A stretch of DNA of 5,684 bases from Deltaproteobacteria bacterium (GTDB lineage Bacteria; Myxococcota; Polyangia; Polyangiales; B10-G4): the NCBI GenBank assembly GCA_019312705.1, contig JAFDCW010000345.1, forward strand, positions 1 to 5,684. The letters are read 5' to 3'. The position numbers were made by a program, and so were the translations under genes. The notes beneath the pieces are model-generated. The model made no database searches, had not been told where the DNA came from, and saw only the letters and a list, made by a program, of their open reading frames with translations. Numbering within the stretch: position 1 is the first letter of the stretch; every line of letters begins with the position of its first letter. Positions 5,434 to 5,684 of this stretch are shown here, piece after piece.

Positions 5434-5684
5434 ATGGCGAGACGAAGGCGAGGCAAGCTACGGCTACGGACGGCGGTTCTCCTCGAAGACACCCCCACCG
5501 ATCTCCTGCGACGTCGCGCGAGGAAAGCGTCGAAGCGAGGAGAGCACCGCAAGGCGGCCCTCGTCTTCCGCGAGCTCATCGCCCACGGCGGTGACGCCAA
5601 GACCTGGACCCTCCTCGGCGACAGCCTCCGCCGCGCCCGGCGCCCCGCCGAAGCCGCGAACGCCCTCAAACAGGCCCTCTACCT
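5434..5684 (+). CDS. Tetratricopeptide-repeat protein, N-terminal part
   Basis: Eighty-three codons are in the window and the frame is open at the right edge. The N-terminus is strongly basic (MARRRRGKLRLR), with no hydrophobic signal segment after it. Two TPR units follow. The first is degenerate, at about 22-54 (A29, A32, A41 and F45 in helix-packing positions). The second, at about 55-84, is close to consensus: W58, L61, G62, L65, A74, L78 and A81 fall at TPR positions 4, 7, 8, 11, 20, 24 and 27. TPRs mediate protein-protein contacts; the partner cannot be inferred. More repeats or an effector domain may lie beyond the window. Whether it is read from the phosphodiesterase operon, 104 bases upstream, or from its own promoter is unclear. 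Confidence 0.75.
   Translation, partial: MARRRRGKLRLRTAVLLEDTPTDLLRRRARKASKRGEHRKAALVFRELIAHGGDAKTWTLLGDSLRRARRPAEAANALKQALY

Overview
The window is a compact, high-GC stretch of bacterial chromosome. It holds seven genes, five complete and two cut by the window edges, with no mobile element, RNA gene or CRISPR array. The composition, the mix of genes and the promoter style (TAnnnT boxes sitting right against start codons) would fit a myxobacterium-like or other deltaproteobacterial lineage. No marker in the window fixes the taxonomy, so this is inference only.

Layout: On the minus strand, a signal-peptide protein that looks like a small outer-membrane beta-barrel (1109-1903) precedes rimO (1-1092, cut at its C-terminal end), the radical-SAM enzyme that methylthiolates ribosomal protein S12. 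They are 16 bases apart and probably cotranscribed. A 48-base divergent intergenic region separates them from a plus-strand pair, a family 2 glycosyltransferase (1952-2644) and a DUF2064/TIGR04282 transferase (2641-3291), joined by an ATGA stop/start overlap. A lone small gene of STAS/SpoIIAA-like appearance follows (3384-3749).

The most interesting part is the operon at 3912-5329. It encodes a CRP/FNR-type regulator with an intact-looking cyclic-nucleotide pocket, and then a metallo-beta-lactamase-fold enzyme resembling class II cyclic-nucleotide phosphodiesterases. The two genes overlap by one base. This reads as a sensor of a cyclic nucleotide packaged with the enzyme that destroys it. The regulator's recognition helix lacks the Arg-Glu pair used by E. 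coli CRP, so its DNA site should differ. A TPR protein begins at 5434 and runs off the window.

Two modes of translation start appear to coexist. Four first genes (starts 1903-, 1952+, 3384+, 3912+) have no Shine-Dalgarno sequence but carry a TAnnnT box 7-9 bases before the start codon, which suggests leaderless or nearly leaderless mRNAs. The phosphodiesterase and TPR genes have clear GGAGG sites instead. No gene-free stretch exceeds 300 bases.
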